Source of the DNA: Paenibacillus sp. ACRRY
GTDB lineage: Bacteria > Bacillota > Bacilli > Paenibacillales > Paenibacillaceae
Direction of reading: 5' to 3'
NCBI RefSeq assembly: GCF_022346995.1
Contig: NZ_JAKRNM010000001.1
Location: forward strand, 62,001 to 126,000
DNA: 64,000 bases
Positions within the stretch are counted from its first letter, which is position 1, and each line of letters starts with the position of its first letter. Position numbers and translations under genes: made by a program. Under the pieces are notes generated by a model that was given only the letters and a program-made list of their open reading frames with translations, made no database searches and had not been told where the DNA came from. Below are positions 17,955 to 26,571 of the stretch, piece after piece.

Positions 17955-18072
17955 GCGATAATGGTTTTTTTGGAGCAGCCGGCCGGGTTAACCGGTTCGG
18001 CTTAAAGTACGCTGTGAGGGAACAATAACCGTAATAGATGAAGCTGAGTTTTAGAAGGAGGTCACATTAAAT

Positions 18073-19356
18073 ATGACAACAACCCATGATACAGATCAAG
18101 TCAAGAAAGACCGCGCCGTATTAGTAAGCTTGATTACAGATGAAGTGAAGCGCTCAGGTATTAATCCGGAGTATTCTTTGGAGGAATTGGTGAAGCTTGC
18201 AGAGACAGCAGGCGTTGAAGTGCTGAGTGTGTTGTCTCAGAACCGTGAAACCCGGGATACGAAATGGTTTATCGGAAAAGGGAAAGTGGAGGAGCTTCGT
18301 GCCATCGCAGAGGAATTGGGCGCTACCACAGCCATCTTCGATCAAGAGTTGTCCGGAGCTCAGGTTCGTAACCTGGAAGAGACACTGGATCTCAAAATTA
18401 TCGACCGTACCCAATTGATTCTGGATATTTTTGCTCAACGTGCAAATACAAGAGAAGGTATCATTCAGGTCGAATTGGCCCAACTTAGCTATTTGCTTCC
18501 ACGATTATCGGGGCATGGCAAAAACCTTTCCCGGCTTGGAGGGGGAATTGGGACACGTGGACCGGGGGAAAGCAAGCTGGAGACGGATCGCCGTCATATC
18601 CGGGGTCGCATTGATGATCTTAAACGGCATTTGGAAGAGGTTACACGCCACCGCAAACTTCACCGCGAGCGTCGCAAAAAGACAGGCATTGTACAGGTTG
18701 CACTTGTAGGATATACGAATGCAGGCAAATCAACATTGCTTAAACAATTAACTGCCGCTGACGTATATATTCAGGATCAGTTGTTTGCAACACTGGATCC
18801 GACTTCACGTACGATGGAGCTTCCAAGCGGTAAAGAAATCGTACTTACGGATACCGTAGGGTTTATTCAAAACCTTCCACATGATCTGATAGCAGCTTTC
18901 CGTGCAACATTGGAAGAAGTGAACGAAGCCGATCTTATTTTGCATGTTGTGGATGCATCCTCGGCAATGCGGGAAGATCAGATGAGAACTGTGCATGAAA
19001 TCCTCCAGCAGCTTGGATCCGGGGACAAGCCTCAATTGGTGCTCTATAACAAAAAAGATGCATGTACACCGGAGCAGCTGGAAATGCTTCCTTTGGACAA
19101 AGACCACATGAAGGTAAGTGCACTGGAAGAAGCGGACCTGCTGAAGATTAGGGAGCGAATTCAGGAAGAGCTGACGGGCGATACGAAGCGGTTCCGTATT
19201 CCAGCAGAGCGGGGAGATCTTACATCCGTTCTTTATAAGGTAGGAGATGTTGTTGAAACAACTTTTGAAGAAAACGATGTGATCTATCAAGTTGAACTGC
19301 AAAAAGGAGAATATGAAAAATTCGGTTATTTACTTGAAGATTTCATTGAATTGTAA
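18073..19356 (+). CDS. hflX: Ribosome-associated GTPase HflX
   Basis: HflX binds the 50S subunit and splits stalled or hibernating ribosomes. The N-terminal HflX domain carries the glycine-rich GGIGTRGPGESKLETDRR signature and a coiled-coil region. The G domain has G1 GYTNAGKST, the DPTSRT switch I region, G3 DTVGF and G4 YNKKD. Length 427 is typical. ATG at 18073 follows AGAAGGAGGTCA. The gene corresponds to B. subtilis ynbA, and its position before ynbB and glnR is conserved. Confidence 0.96.
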   Translation: MTTTHDTDQVKKDRAVLVSLITDEVKRSGINPEYSLEELVKLAETAGVEVLSVLSQNRETRDTKWFIGKGKVEELRAIAEELGATTAIFDQELSGAQVRNLEETLDLKIIDRTQLILDIFAQRANTREGIIQVELAQLSYLLPRLSGHGKNLSRLGGGIGTRGPGESKLETDRRHIRGRIDDLKRHLEEVTRHRKLHRERRKKTGIVQVALVGYTNAGKSTLLKQLTAADVYIQDQLFATLDPTSRTMELPSGKEIVLTDTVGFIQNLPHDLIAAFRATLEEVNEADLILHVVDASSAMREDQMRTVHEILQQLGSGDKPQLVLYNKKDACTPEQLEMLPLDKDHMKVSALEEADLLKIRERIQEELTGDTKRFRIPAERGDLTSVLYKVGDVVETTFEENDVIYQVELQKGEYEKFGYLLEDFIEL

Positions 19357-19440
19357 TATACATGACATATTGGTATGGTAAGTTGACACGATAATCAATA
19401 TTATGCGTTAGATTAGTGCAATGAAGGGGAATGAAGTAAG

Positions 19441-20694
19441 ATGGTAAGCTTGGATACACAGATTGTGGAGCTGCAACAGCAAGTTGAGGCCCAGATTGAA
19501 CAACAGATGAAAATGATTGACGGTATTACGGATTACAACCAGTGGAAGGTCATTGATGCATTCCAACGCAAACAAGTCAGTGATTATCATTTTGCCGGAT
19601 CAACGGGTTACGGATATAATGATCGTGGCCGGGAAGTGCTGGATGAAGTATATGCGGACGTATTTGGCGCAGAAGCAGCGTTAGTTCGTCCTCATTTTGC
19701 CTCAGGTACACATACGATTGCTACCGCTCTCTTTGGCGTACTGCGCCCAGGTGACGAACTGTTATACATCACAGGTAAACCTTATGATACATTGCACAAA
19801 GTAATTGGAAGTCCGGAGGATGGAACCGGATCTCTTCGGGACTTTGGAATAGGATACCGTGAAACCGCTTTGCTCGCAGATGGTAGTGTCGATTGGGACG
19901 CCGTTAAAGGGAACATTACTGCTTCAACCAAAGTCATTGGTATCCAACGTTCACGTGGATATGACTGGCGCTCTTCCTTCTGTATTGATGAGATAGAAGA
20001 TATGGTAAAACGGGTGAAGGCCATTAAAGAAGATGTTATCGTTTTCGTGGATAACTGTTATGGTGAATTTACTGAGAAACGCGAACCGACAGAGGTCGGG
20101 GTAGATCTGATGGCAGGTTCACTAATCAAAAACCCTGGCGGAGGCCTTGCTGAAACCGGGGGTTACATATGCGGGAAGGAAAAGTATGTACAACTGGCAG
20201 CATATCGTTTGACTGCACCTGGCATAGGTGGTGAGGTTGGTGCCATGTTGGGAACAACCCGTGGGATCTACCAGGGACTTTACATGGCTCCGACAATTGT
20301 GGGACAAGCCATTAAGGGCAGTACCTTTGCCGCTGCAATGTTTGCTGCTTCGGGGTTTGTAACCAAACCTGCTTGGAATGAGACACGCACAGATCTGATC
20401 CAAGCTGTGCAGTTCTCCTCCGCGGAGCATCTGATCGCTTTTGTACAGGGAATTCAGCGGGCTGCTGCAGTAGATAGTCATGTCGTTCCTGAGCCATGGG
20501 ACATGCCTGGTTATGAACATCCCGTCATTATGGCGGCAGGTACGTTTATACAGGGCGGAAGCCTGGAGTTGTCAGCGGATGCACCTATCCGAGAGCCATA
20601 TATCGGCTACATGCAGGGGGGATTAACATACTCTCATGTTAAATATGGCGTTTTGATGGCGCTCCAAACAATGAAAGATCGTAAATTATTGTGA
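19441..20694 (+). CDS. ynbB: PLP-dependent methionine gamma-lyase family protein YnbB (aluminium resistance family)
   Basis: A fold-type I PLP enzyme of the Cys/Met metabolism family annotated as methionine gamma-lyase-like or aluminium resistance protein. Visible: the cofactor region RPHFASGTHTIATALFGVL, the VIGIQRSRGYDWR segment, VFVDNCYGEF (Asp binding the PLP ring nitrogen) and AGSLIKNPGGG, whose Lys is the likely Schiff-base residue. The in vivo substrate is not established in the family. It sits directly upstream of glnR, and its stop codon lies inside a GlnR box, so the two genes share regulatory DNA. A TTGACA hexamer at 19383 may belong to its promoter. Confidence 0.88.
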   Translation: MVSLDTQIVELQQQVEAQIEQQMKMIDGITDYNQWKVIDAFQRKQVSDYHFAGSTGYGYNDRGREVLDEVYADVFGAEAALVRPHFASGTHTIATALFGVLRPGDELLYITGKPYDTLHKVIGSPEDGTGSLRDFGIGYRETALLADGSVDWDAVKGNITASTKVIGIQRSRGYDWRSSFCIDEIEDMVKRVKAIKEDVIVFVDNCYGEFTEKREPTEVGVDLMAGSLIKNPGGGLAETGGYICGKEKYVQLAAYRLTAPGIGGEVGAMLGTTRGIYQGLYMAPTIVGQAIKGSTFAAAMFAASGFVTKPAWNETRTDLIQAVQFSSAEHLIAFVQGIQRAAAVDSHVVPEPWDMPGYEHPVIMAAGTFIQGGSLELSADAPIREPYIGYMQGGLTYSHVKYGVLMALQTMKDRKLL

Positions 20695-20706
20695 GTTTAT
20701 CTAACA
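20690..20706 (+). promoter_or_regulatory. GlnR/TnrA box upstream of glnR
   Basis: TGTGA-N7-TAACA at 20690-20706 is an exact match to TGTNA-N7-TNACA. It overlaps the ynbB stop codon and lies just upstream of the glnR -35, the position of the autoregulatory operator in Bacillus. Confidence 0.8.
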
Positions 20707-20711
20707 CGTCA

Positions 20712-20741
20712 TTGACACTTGGTAATAACTAAATGTACAAT
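20712..20741 (+). promoter_or_regulatory. Vegetative promoter of glnR-glnA
   Basis: TTGACA (20712-20717), 18-base spacer, TACAAT (20736-20741) preceded by TG. Confidence 0.8.
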
Positions 20742-20776
20742 AGGGTGAAGAATAGATGACTGGAAGGTTGATGAAC

Positions 20777-21190
20777 ATGGGTGACGAAATTCGCAGAAAT
20801 ATGGCCTTATTCCCGATAGGTATTGTTATGAAACTTACGGATCTGTCCGCTCGTCAGATTCGATATTATGAGCAACACAGCTTGATTGTACCGGCAAGAA
20901 CATCAGGTAACCAACGTTTGTTTTCCTTTAACGACGTAGAACGATTGCTGGAAATCAAGGCTCTGATTGAAAAAGGCGTTAACATTGCTGGCATCAAGCA
21001 GGTTATGAATCCAGTATCCAAGGAATCCGAAGAAGCGACAGTCATCACCGCAGATACAGAAGTGAAGCGCAGGGAACTGTCGGATACACAGCTGCACCGT
21101 TTATTGAAGCAACAACTGGTTTCGGGTAAGAGACCTGGTCAAGTATCTCTCATTCAGGGAGAGCTTTCTCGATTTTTTAATAAAAAGTAA
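20777..21190 (+). CDS. glnR: Nitrogen repressor GlnR (MerR family)
   Basis: GlnR represses glnRA and other nitrogen genes when glutamine is plentiful, acting together with feedback-inhibited glutamine synthetase. The winged helix-turn-helix is clear: FPIGIVMKLTDLSARQIRYYE followed by GNQRLFSFNDVERLLEIK. The C-terminal tail (GKRPGQVSLIQGELSRFFNKK) is the segment that senses glutamine synthetase in characterised GlnR. The frame is open from ATG 20756, but alignment with Bacillus GlnR and the GGAAGG at 20762-20767 favour ATG 20777 (137 residues). glnA follows in the same direction. Confidence 0.93.
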   Translation: MGDEIRRNMALFPIGIVMKLTDLSARQIRYYEQHSLIVPARTSGNQRLFSFNDVERLLEIKALIEKGVNIAGIKQVMNPVSKESEEATVITADTEVKRRELSDTQLHRLLKQQLVSGKRPGQVSLIQGELSRFFNKK

Positions 21191-21243
21191 GTTCGCATAA
21201 CTTGGCGAGTGAGGGAAACCATGCAGTTGTGATGGCAGACTCC

Positions 21244-21272
21244 TTGACCCGTGGAACTTTCTAATGTACAAA
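21244..21272 (+). promoter_or_regulatory. Possible internal promoter of glnA
   Basis: TTGACC (21244-21249), 17-base spacer, TACAAA (21267-21272) with TG directly before it. No full GlnR box accompanies it. Confidence 0.4.
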
Positions 21273-21318
21273 TATAACAGGCAAGCCAAATACGCAGATA
21301 AGAAAGGGAGAGGTTATA

Positions 21319-22647
21319 GTGAGTTATACAAAAGAAGACATTCTCCGCATTTCGAAAGAAGAAAACGTACGATTCATTCGATTGCAATTTACTGATTTGC
21401 TTGGAGCTATCAAAAACGTTGAGATTCCTGTGAGCCAGTTGACTAAGGCTCTGGATAACAAAATGATGTTCGATGGATCTTCCATCGAAGGTTATGTACG
21501 TATTGAAGAGTCCGACATGTACCTCTATCCAGATCTAGATTCTTGGCTTATTTTCCCATGGGTAGCAGAGAACCGTGTTGCTCGTCTGATTTGTGACGTA
21601 TATCTTCCGGATGGTAATCCGTTCCCAGGAGATCCACGTGGTATCTTGAAACGAAACCTCAAGGAAGCAGAAGAAATGGGATTCACTTCTTTCAACGTCG
21701 GTCCCGAACCAGAATTCTTCTTGTTCAAAACAGATGAAAAAGGAAACCCAACTAATGAACTGAACGACCAAGGTGGATATTTCGACCTTGCACCTACGGA
21801 TCTTGGTGAAAACTGTCGTCGCGACATCGTTATCACACTTGAAGAAATGGGCTTTGAGATCGAAGCTTCGCACCATGAGGTAGCTCCAGGTCAGCATGAG
21901 ATCGACTTTAAATATGCTGATGCTCTAAAAGCAGCAGACCAGATCCAAACGTTCAAACTCGTTGTTAAAACGATTGCACGTCAGCATGGTCTACATGCTA
22001 CTTTTATGCCGAAACCGCTGTTTGGTATGAACGGTTCCGGTATGCACTGTAACCAATCTTTGTTCCAAGGCAAAGTGAACGCATTCGTTGACGAGTCGGA
22101 CGAGCTGGGTCTGAGCAAAACTGCACGTCACTTCATGGCTGGAACTCTGAAGCATGCGCGTGCATTTGCAGCAATTACTAACCCAACTGTGAACTCATAC
22201 AAACGTCTTGTACCAGGTTATGAAGCACCTTGTTATGTAGCATGGTCCGCAAGTAACCGTAGCCCAATGATCCGTATCCCAGCTTCCCGTGGTCTGAGTA
22301 CACGTGTTGAGGTTCGTAACCCGGATCCGGCTGCTAACCCTTACTTGGCTTTGGCTGTTTTATTGAAAGCAGGTTTGGACGGAATCAAACGTGAGCTTTC
22401 CTTACCAGCTCCAATTGACCGTAACATCTACATCATGTCAGAAGAAGAGCGTGTGGAAGAAGGCATTCCAAGCTTGCCAGCTGACCTGAAAGAAGCTTTG
22501 AACGAATTGATCCGTAGCGAAGTCATCTGTGATGCACTTGGCGATCATGCCCTGGCTCACTTCTACGAGCTGAAAGAAATTGAGTGGGATATGTACCGTA
22601 CACAAGTCCACCAATGGGAACGCGATCAATATATCACGCTGTACTAG
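21319..22647 (+). CDS. glnA: Glutamine synthetase, type I
   Basis: GlnA makes glutamine from glutamate, ammonia and ATP as a dodecamer in the cytosol; in Bacillus-type bacteria it also relays the nitrogen signal to GlnR and TnrA. Typical GSI-alpha motifs: [27 protein letters not shown], the metal/glutamate site [19 protein letters not shown], the [11 protein letters not shown] segment and NRSPMIRIP. At 442 residues there is no adenylylation-type insertion. Start is GTG 21319 with AAAGGGAGAGG upstream. It is probably cotranscribed with glnR and ends at a strong terminator. Confidence 0.98.
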   Translation: MSYTKEDILRISKEENVRFIRLQFTDLLGAIKNVEIPVSQLTKALDNKMMFDGSSIEGYVRIEESDMYLYPDLDSWLIFPWVAENRVARLICDVYLPDGNPFPGDPRGILKRNLKEAEEMGFTSFNVGPEPEFFLFKTDEKGNPTNELNDQGGYFDLAPTDLGENCRRDIVITLEEMGFEIEASHHEVAPGQHEIDFKYADALKAADQIQTFKLVVKTIARQHGLHATFMPKPLFGMNGSGMHCNQSLFQGKVNAFVDESDELGLSKTARHFMAGTLKHARAFAAITNPTVNSYKRLVPGYEAPCYVAWSASNRSPMIRIPASRGLSTRVEVRNPDPAANPYLALAVLLKAGLDGIKRELSLPAPIDRNIYIMSEEERVEEGIPSLPADLKEALNELIRSEVICDALGDHALAHFYELKEIEWDMYRTQVHQWERDQYITLY

Positions 22648-22654
22648 TATGGAG

Positions 22655-22688
22655 AGCCCTTGGCGCAATAGCGCCAAGGGCTTTTTTT
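22655..22688 (+). terminator. Intrinsic terminator after glnA
   Basis: AGCCCTTGGCGC and GCGCCAAGGGCT form a perfect 12-bp stem with loop AATA (22655-22682), followed by six T. Confidence 0.97.
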
Positions 22689-22890
22689 GATGGATAACAT
22701 AATGGGACAGCGGTGTGTAATATTCTTAAAAAATAGCAACGTTAAATAGTATACATATAATAGGAAGAGAGAAGATACATATTTTCCAAAGAAAAGATAT
22801 TTCAATATGTTGATAATTTCATATAAACAAGTTATAATTCAATTATATTTTTAGCAATTTAATTTTAAATCATTAATTGGAGATGTTAAT

Positions 22891-24186
22891 ATGGATCAAG
22901 CGAAACAACTCGTTGCAAATCAGCGGGCATTCTTTTATACAGGACAAACTAAAAATATCGAGTATCGGATTAATGCTCTTCAGCAACTAAGACAAGGGAT
23001 AGAGAAATATCAGCAACGGATCTTGGACGCACTGCATGCAGATTTGAATAAATCGGAAACAGAGGCATATAACTCTGAAATTCGCATCGTTTTGGGTGAA
23101 CTGGATTTTGCACTAGAACATCTTAAGGAATGGGCGGCTCCTAGAGTAGTGCCTACAAGTGCTGTTATACCTGATGGTACAAGCACGATCTATCCAGAAC
23201 CTTATGGAGTTGCTCTTATTATTGCACCATGGAACTATCCGTTCCAATTGGCCTTTGGTCCTTTGATTGGAGCAATTGCGGCGGGTAACTGTGCTGTTAT
23301 TAAGCCTTCTGAATTGACGCCGGCAGTGTCACGTCTGACGTATGATCTGATTACGGATATTTTCCCTGAGGAATATGTAGCGGTCATGGAAGGTGAAGTC
23401 GAAACCAGCACAGCCTTGTTGAAAGAGAGGTTTGATTATATTTTCTTCACGGGCAGCACAGGTGTTGGCCGCATCGTCATGAAAGCAGCAGCTGAGCATC
23501 TAACCCCCGTGACGCTTGAATTGGGTGGTAAAAGCCCTGTAATTGTTCATAAAGACGCGGATTTGCAGTTGGCAGCCCAGCGGATCGTTCGTGGCAAGTT
23601 CTTGAATGCTGGTCAGACCTGCGTTGCTCCGGATTACTTGCTTGTACATCAAGACGTACATGATAAACTACTTGAAGAGATTGACACGGAGATTCAAGAT
23701 AAATTCGGTAAGGATGTCATGGGAAATCCTAATTTTCCGCATATCGTCAACACACGTAACTTTCATCGACTATCTGTTTTCTTAGAAGGTGGTCATGCTC
23801 TGATTGGTGGTCGCTCTGATCGTGATCAACTGCTAATTGAACCTACCTTGGTAGGAAATGTGGATTGGGGTTCACCTGTTATGCAGGAAGAGATATTTGG
23901 TCCAATTCTTCCGGTAATGACTTACGATGATCTCGATCCTCTGCTCACTGAGATTGTGCGACGTCCTAAACCGCTGGCACTTTACCTGTTCACGCAGAAT
24001 GAGGAGCTCCAGAATCAGGTTTTGGAACAAGTATCCTTCGGTGGAGGGTGCATCAATGATACGTTGTCACATATGACTTCACACTATTTACCGTTTGGCG
24101 GTGTAGGAGAGAGTGGTATGGGGTCTTATCATGGTCAACAAAGCTTTGAAGTATTCTCCCATCACAAAAGCATTCTTAAACGATAA
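22891..24186 (+). CDS. NAD(P)-dependent aldehyde dehydrogenase (class 3-like, YwdH type)
   Basis: Oxidises aldehydes to acids; substrate not predictable. Visible are IIAPWNYPFQLAFGPLIGAIAAGNC, FTGSTGVGR in the cofactor fold, the catalytic glutamate in VTLELGGKSPVIV, the catalytic cysteine in NAGQTCVAPDYLL and PFGGVGESGMGSYHG near the C-terminus. The 431 residues lack the longer N-terminus of class 1/2 enzymes, as expected for class 3-like members. It has its own AT-rich upstream region (22689-22890) with a TATAAT at 22756 but no clear -35. A bidirectional terminator separates it from lexA, which converges on it. Confidence 0.93.
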   Translation: MDQAKQLVANQRAFFYTGQTKNIEYRINALQQLRQGIEKYQQRILDALHADLNKSETEAYNSEIRIVLGELDFALEHLKEWAAPRVVPTSAVIPDGTSTIYPEPYGVALIIAPWNYPFQLAFGPLIGAIAAGNCAVIKPSELTPAVSRLTYDLITDIFPEEYVAVMEGEVETSTALLKERFDYIFFTGSTGVGRIVMKAAAEHLTPVTLELGGKSPVIVHKDADLQLAAQRIVRGKFLNAGQTCVAPDYLLVHQDVHDKLLEEIDTEIQDKFGKDVMGNPNFPHIVNTRNFHRLSVFLEGGHALIGGRSDRDQLLIEPTLVGNVDWGSPVMQEEIFGPILPVMTYDDLDPLLTEIVRRPKPLALYLFTQNEELQNQVLEQVSFGGGCINDTLSHMTSHYLPFGGVGESGMGSYHGQQSFEVFSHHKSILKR

Positions 24187-24217
24187 GAAATGGAAGTCAG
24201 CAAAGCCGACTGAATAG

Positions 24218-24260
24218 CAAAAAAAGAGGTTGTCCTGTTGAACAGGGCAACCTCTTTTAG
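24218..24260. terminator. Bidirectional terminator between the aldehyde dehydrogenase gene and lexA
   Basis: AAAAGAGGTTG-t-CCTG and CAGG-g-CAACCTCTTTT form a long stem around 24222-24257. T-runs occur on both strands, serving the two convergent genes. Confidence 0.93.
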
Positions 24261-24297
24261 TCGTTACGGTTCATCTGACTTGCTGTTGGAAGAAAGA

Positions 24298-24924
24298 CTA
24301 GTGAATATCACGGAAAAGGCCAATCACTTTACCCAAAATGCTAACATGTTTTAAACGAAGTGGTTCAAATGTTGCATTCTCAGGCTGTAGACGAATGTGG
24401 TCTTTCTCTTTGTAGAATGTTTTAACTGTAGCTTCGTCATCTTCAGTCATCGCAACGACAATATCTCCGTTATCTGCTGTTTGCTGCTGGCGCACGATAA
24501 CGTAGTCTCCATTGACGATCCCTGCTTCGATCATACTGTCACCAACAACAGAGAGCATAAATACTTTCTGTTCTCCAACATAATGTGTCGGTAGCGGGAA
24601 GTAATCCTCGATGTTCTCAGTTGCGGTAATTGGTACCCCTGCAGTGACTTTACCTACGACGGGAATGCGAGCAACACTGTGTGCAAACTGATGGGAGTGT
24701 TCTGATTCCTCCTGGCTTAACAACTCAATGGCTCTCGGTTTAGTAGGGTCACGTCTAATGAGACCTTTCTTCTCCAAGCGGTCCAGATGTCCATGAACCG
24801 TAGAACTGGAAGCCAGTCCAACCGCTTCTCCAATCTCACGTACGGAAGGAGGATATCCCTTCAACCGGACTTCATTGCGTATAAACTCCAGAATAGCTTG
24901 CTGCCTGCTGGATATCTTCGACAT
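24298..24924 (-). CDS. lexA: SOS repressor LexA
   Basis: LexA represses SOS genes and self-cleaves when stimulated by RecA filaments. The N-terminal winged HTH ([23 protein letters not shown]) is followed by a linker and the peptidase domain with cleavage site Ala95-Gly96 (KVTAGVP), catalytic Ser130 (VGDSM) and Lys168 (ATVKTF). Length 208 matches B. subtilis LexA. Its own promoter contains a LexA box, so it is autoregulated. The gene is divergent from yneA, as in B. subtilis. Confidence 0.98.
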   Translation of the reverse strand: MSKISSRQQAILEFIRNEVRLKGYPPSVREIGEAVGLASSSTVHGHLDRLEKKGLIRRDPTKPRAIELLSQEESEHSHQFAHSVARIPVVGKVTAGVPITATENIEDYFPLPTHYVGEQKVFMLSVVGDSMIEAGIVNGDYVIVRQQQTADNGDIVVAMTEDDEATVKTFYKEKDHIRLQPENATFEPLRLKHVSILGKVIGLFRDIH

Positions 24925-24959
24925 ACCGTATCAACCCCATTTTAGTAACGTTTGGGAAA

Positions 24960-24988
24960 ATTATAACATAGAACCTCCGTTCGTACAA
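24960..24988 (-). promoter_or_regulatory. lexA promoter overlapping a LexA box
   Basis: On the minus strand: TTGTAC (24983-24988), 17-base spacer, TGT-TATAAT (-10 at 24960-24965). The LexA box CGAAC-GGAG-GTTCT (24970-24983) lies in the spacer, one base short of the consensus CGAAC-N4-GTTCG. Confidence 0.85.
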
Positions 24989-25126
24989 ACATAAGTTCTA
25001 AATAAAATCCGTTAAAACCAATGTTTTTGAGTGATTTCTTTGTCTAGTGCATCAATTGAATAGAATAGTAGTATTTGATTTGAATTCACCTAGAAACTTT
25101 CGGGAAATAAGGGGTTTAAAATAAAG

Positions 25127-25140
25127 CGAACAATTGTTCT
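25127..25140 (+). promoter_or_regulatory. LexA (SOS) box 1 of yneA
   Basis: CGAAC-AATT-GTTCT, thirteen-fourteenths of the consensus CGAAC-N4-GTTCG, upstream of the yneA -35. Confidence 0.85.
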
Positions 25141-25149
25141 AAAAATCTG

Positions 25150-25178
25150 TTGTACAAAACAAGTGTTCGTGTTATATT
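25150..25178 (+). promoter_or_regulatory. yneA promoter with degenerate LexA box 2 in the spacer
   Basis: TTGTAC (25150-25155), 17-base spacer, TGT-TATATT (-10 at 25173-25178). The spacer contains AAAAC-AAGT-GTTCG (25156-25169), a LexA box with one good half. Confidence 0.75.
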
Positions 25179-25192
25179 GATTTTAACAGATA

Positions 25193-25206
25193 GGAACAAA
25201 CGTTTG
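25193..25206 (+). promoter_or_regulatory. LexA box 3 of yneA
   Basis: GGAAC-AAAC-GTTTG lies between the promoter and the yneA start. The CGAAC-N4-GTTTG variant occurs among the B. subtilis yneA boxes. Confidence 0.65.
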
Positions 25207-25220
25207 GAGGACGATTAATT

Positions 25221-25598
25221 ATGAGATATTCCACTTATCAAAGTATTTATGAACCGGTGAACTCGGAAGCGGTCAAGTCTAACATAGGTAACTTTAAGAA
25301 CTGGTTTGCAAAAGCTAAGATGCCAACATGGATGTTGAAGATGATTATGGCATCGTTAATTATATTTATTGGCTGCAGCACTGTATTGACTGTGTTTGCA
25401 GGAGACGAGAATAATGTTCTTCCTGGCAGCAAAATAGCAGTGTCCCAGGGCGAGACGCTGTGGAGCGTGTCATTGGAACATAAACCGGAAAATATGGATA
25501 CGCGTGTATATATAGAAGCAATTAAGAAAGTGAATCAGCTTCAAACCACTTCAATTCAAGCTGGACAAGTCCTAATTTTGCCTCAGTTTACACGTTAA
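25221..25598 (+). CDS. yneA: SOS-induced cell division suppressor YneA-like, LysM protein
   Basis: YneA blocks septation during DNA damage in B. subtilis. This 125-residue protein has a ~55-residue cytoplasmic N-terminus, a membrane span (about residues 41-61, MIMASLIIFIGCSTVLTVFAG) and an extracytoplasmic LysM domain (~75-122, KIAVSQGETLWSVS to IQAGQVLILPQF). Divergence from lexA and three SOS-like boxes upstream make the role convincing despite the longer N-terminus than in Bacillus. GGAGGA precedes the ATG. The recombinase gene yneB that follows in B. subtilis is missing; ynzC comes next. Confidence 0.9.
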   Translation: MRYSTYQSIYEPVNSEAVKSNIGNFKNWFAKAKMPTWMLKMIMASLIIFIGCSTVLTVFAGDENNVLPGSKIAVSQGETLWSVSLEHKPENMDTRVYIEAIKKVNQLQTTSIQAGQVLILPQFTR

Positions 25599-25694
25599 TA
25601 CCATGATTCATTCGAGCGAGTAAGTAGCAGCCTTGACAAGCCGCCTCGATCATGTCAAAGTTAGTATGACTTTGTATTTTTGGAGGGGACAAGA

Positions 25695-25904
25695 TTGGAT
25701 ATAGATAGCCTGGTAGCACGCATTAACGAATTGGCTCGTAAACAAAAGTCCACTGGACTTTCAGAGGAAGAACTTGCCGAACGTGCTAAACTTAGAGAAA
25801 TTTACTTAAACAACATCCGCAGCAACTTCAGACAGCAACTGGATTCCATTGAAATTGTAGATGATGAGAAAGATCAAGGCCACCAAGGCAAACTCAAACA
25901 CTAA
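25695..25904 (+). CDS. ynzC: YnzC-like DUF896 protein
   Basis: A small helical, highly charged protein of 69 residues. The conserved DUF896 pattern is visible: VARINELARKQKSTGLSEEE, then RAKLREIYLNNIRSNFRQQL and the IVDDE tail. In B. subtilis it sits in the yneA-yneB-ynzC SOS operon; its function is unknown. I use the TTG at 25695, because TGGAGGGGA at 25681-25689 is at proper distance; the open frame begins at a TTG (25680) that overlaps that ribosome site. It probably belongs to the yneA transcription unit. Confidence 0.85.
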   Translation: MDIDSLVARINELARKQKSTGLSEEELAERAKLREIYLNNIRSNFRQQLDSIEIVDDEKDQGHQGKLKH

Positions 25905-25953
25905 GGAAACCTAAAGATATCATTATGATATTTAGGTTTCTTCCTTTTATTTT
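25905..25953 (+). terminator. Intrinsic terminator after ynzC
   Basis: GAAACCTAAA-GATATC pairs with GATAT-TTAGGTTTC around 25906-25940, followed by TTCCTTTTATTTT. Confidence 0.85.
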
Positions 25954-26031
25954 GAGAATGCAAATTTATAGGGGGAATGTCGGTTTACGATTTTTGTAAG
26001 CCGATACAAAGATGACATAAGGGGGATTCTC

Positions 26032-26544
26032 ATGGCTCGTTCGTTCGAGAGAACGGTTCGGAAAAATTCAAAGCAGTTGAATCAGCAACGCAAAAAAAAT
26101 GGTCAACCGATTTCGGGTACGCCCGGTGAGGACATTTTCAAAGGACGCAGTCTTCTGTTTCCTATTTTCCTCATTGGACTTGCGTTTTTGTATCTGTTTA
26201 TGAGCACATTTCTTGTTAAAGCTCCGATGACAACATGGGACTGGGTAACGATGCTTTTGTATGTATTTTTGGCTGTGATTTTTATGCTTCGTCGTCCATA
26301 CATTAAAATCGGTAGCAACCGGATTATAACAACCAAAGGGAATCGGGAACGCTCCATTGGAGTAGATGACATCGTTAAGTTTAGATTTGAGCAGGGAACG
26401 GTAGTTATCGAGCATAACAGCCGTGGAAAAAGATGGGTGTTCACTAAACTGCTGAACCGCTATGACACAGATGCCATTTCTGAACGACTTCTGAAATTTG
26501 CCAAAGCACATCAGATTACTGTGGAAACAGACGAGAAAAAGTAA
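26032..26544 (+). CDS. Two-span membrane protein of unknown function
   Basis: The 170-residue product has a basic cytoplasmic N-terminus (1-38), two membrane helices (about 41-62 and 70-88) and a C-terminal soluble part of about 80 residues with predicted beta structure (YIKIGSNRIITTKGNRERSIGVDDIVKFRF), reminiscent of bacterial PH-like domains that follow paired membrane helices. I do not recognise a named family. AAGGGGGAT precedes the ATG at 26032. The HAD hydrolase gene starts 27 bases downstream in the same direction and may be cotranscribed. Confidence 0.7.
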   Translation: MARSFERTVRKNSKQLNQQRKKNGQPISGTPGEDIFKGRSLLFPIFLIGLAFLYLFMSTFLVKAPMTTWDWVTMLLYVFLAVIFMLRRPYIKIGSNRIITTKGNRERSIGVDDIVKFRFEQGTVVIEHNSRGKRWVFTKLLNRYDTDAISERLLKFAKAHQITVETDEKK

Positions 26545-26571
26545 TTATTCACAAAGGGGAAGATGACCGGA

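Noticed and set aside
17980-18006. GC-rich hairpin between spoVK and hflX as a terminator
   Set aside because: The inverted repeat is imperfect and no T-tract follows.
21261-21280. Second GlnR box upstream of glnA
   Set aside because: TGTAC and TAACA are present but the spacing is five instead of seven bases and the first arm is imperfect.
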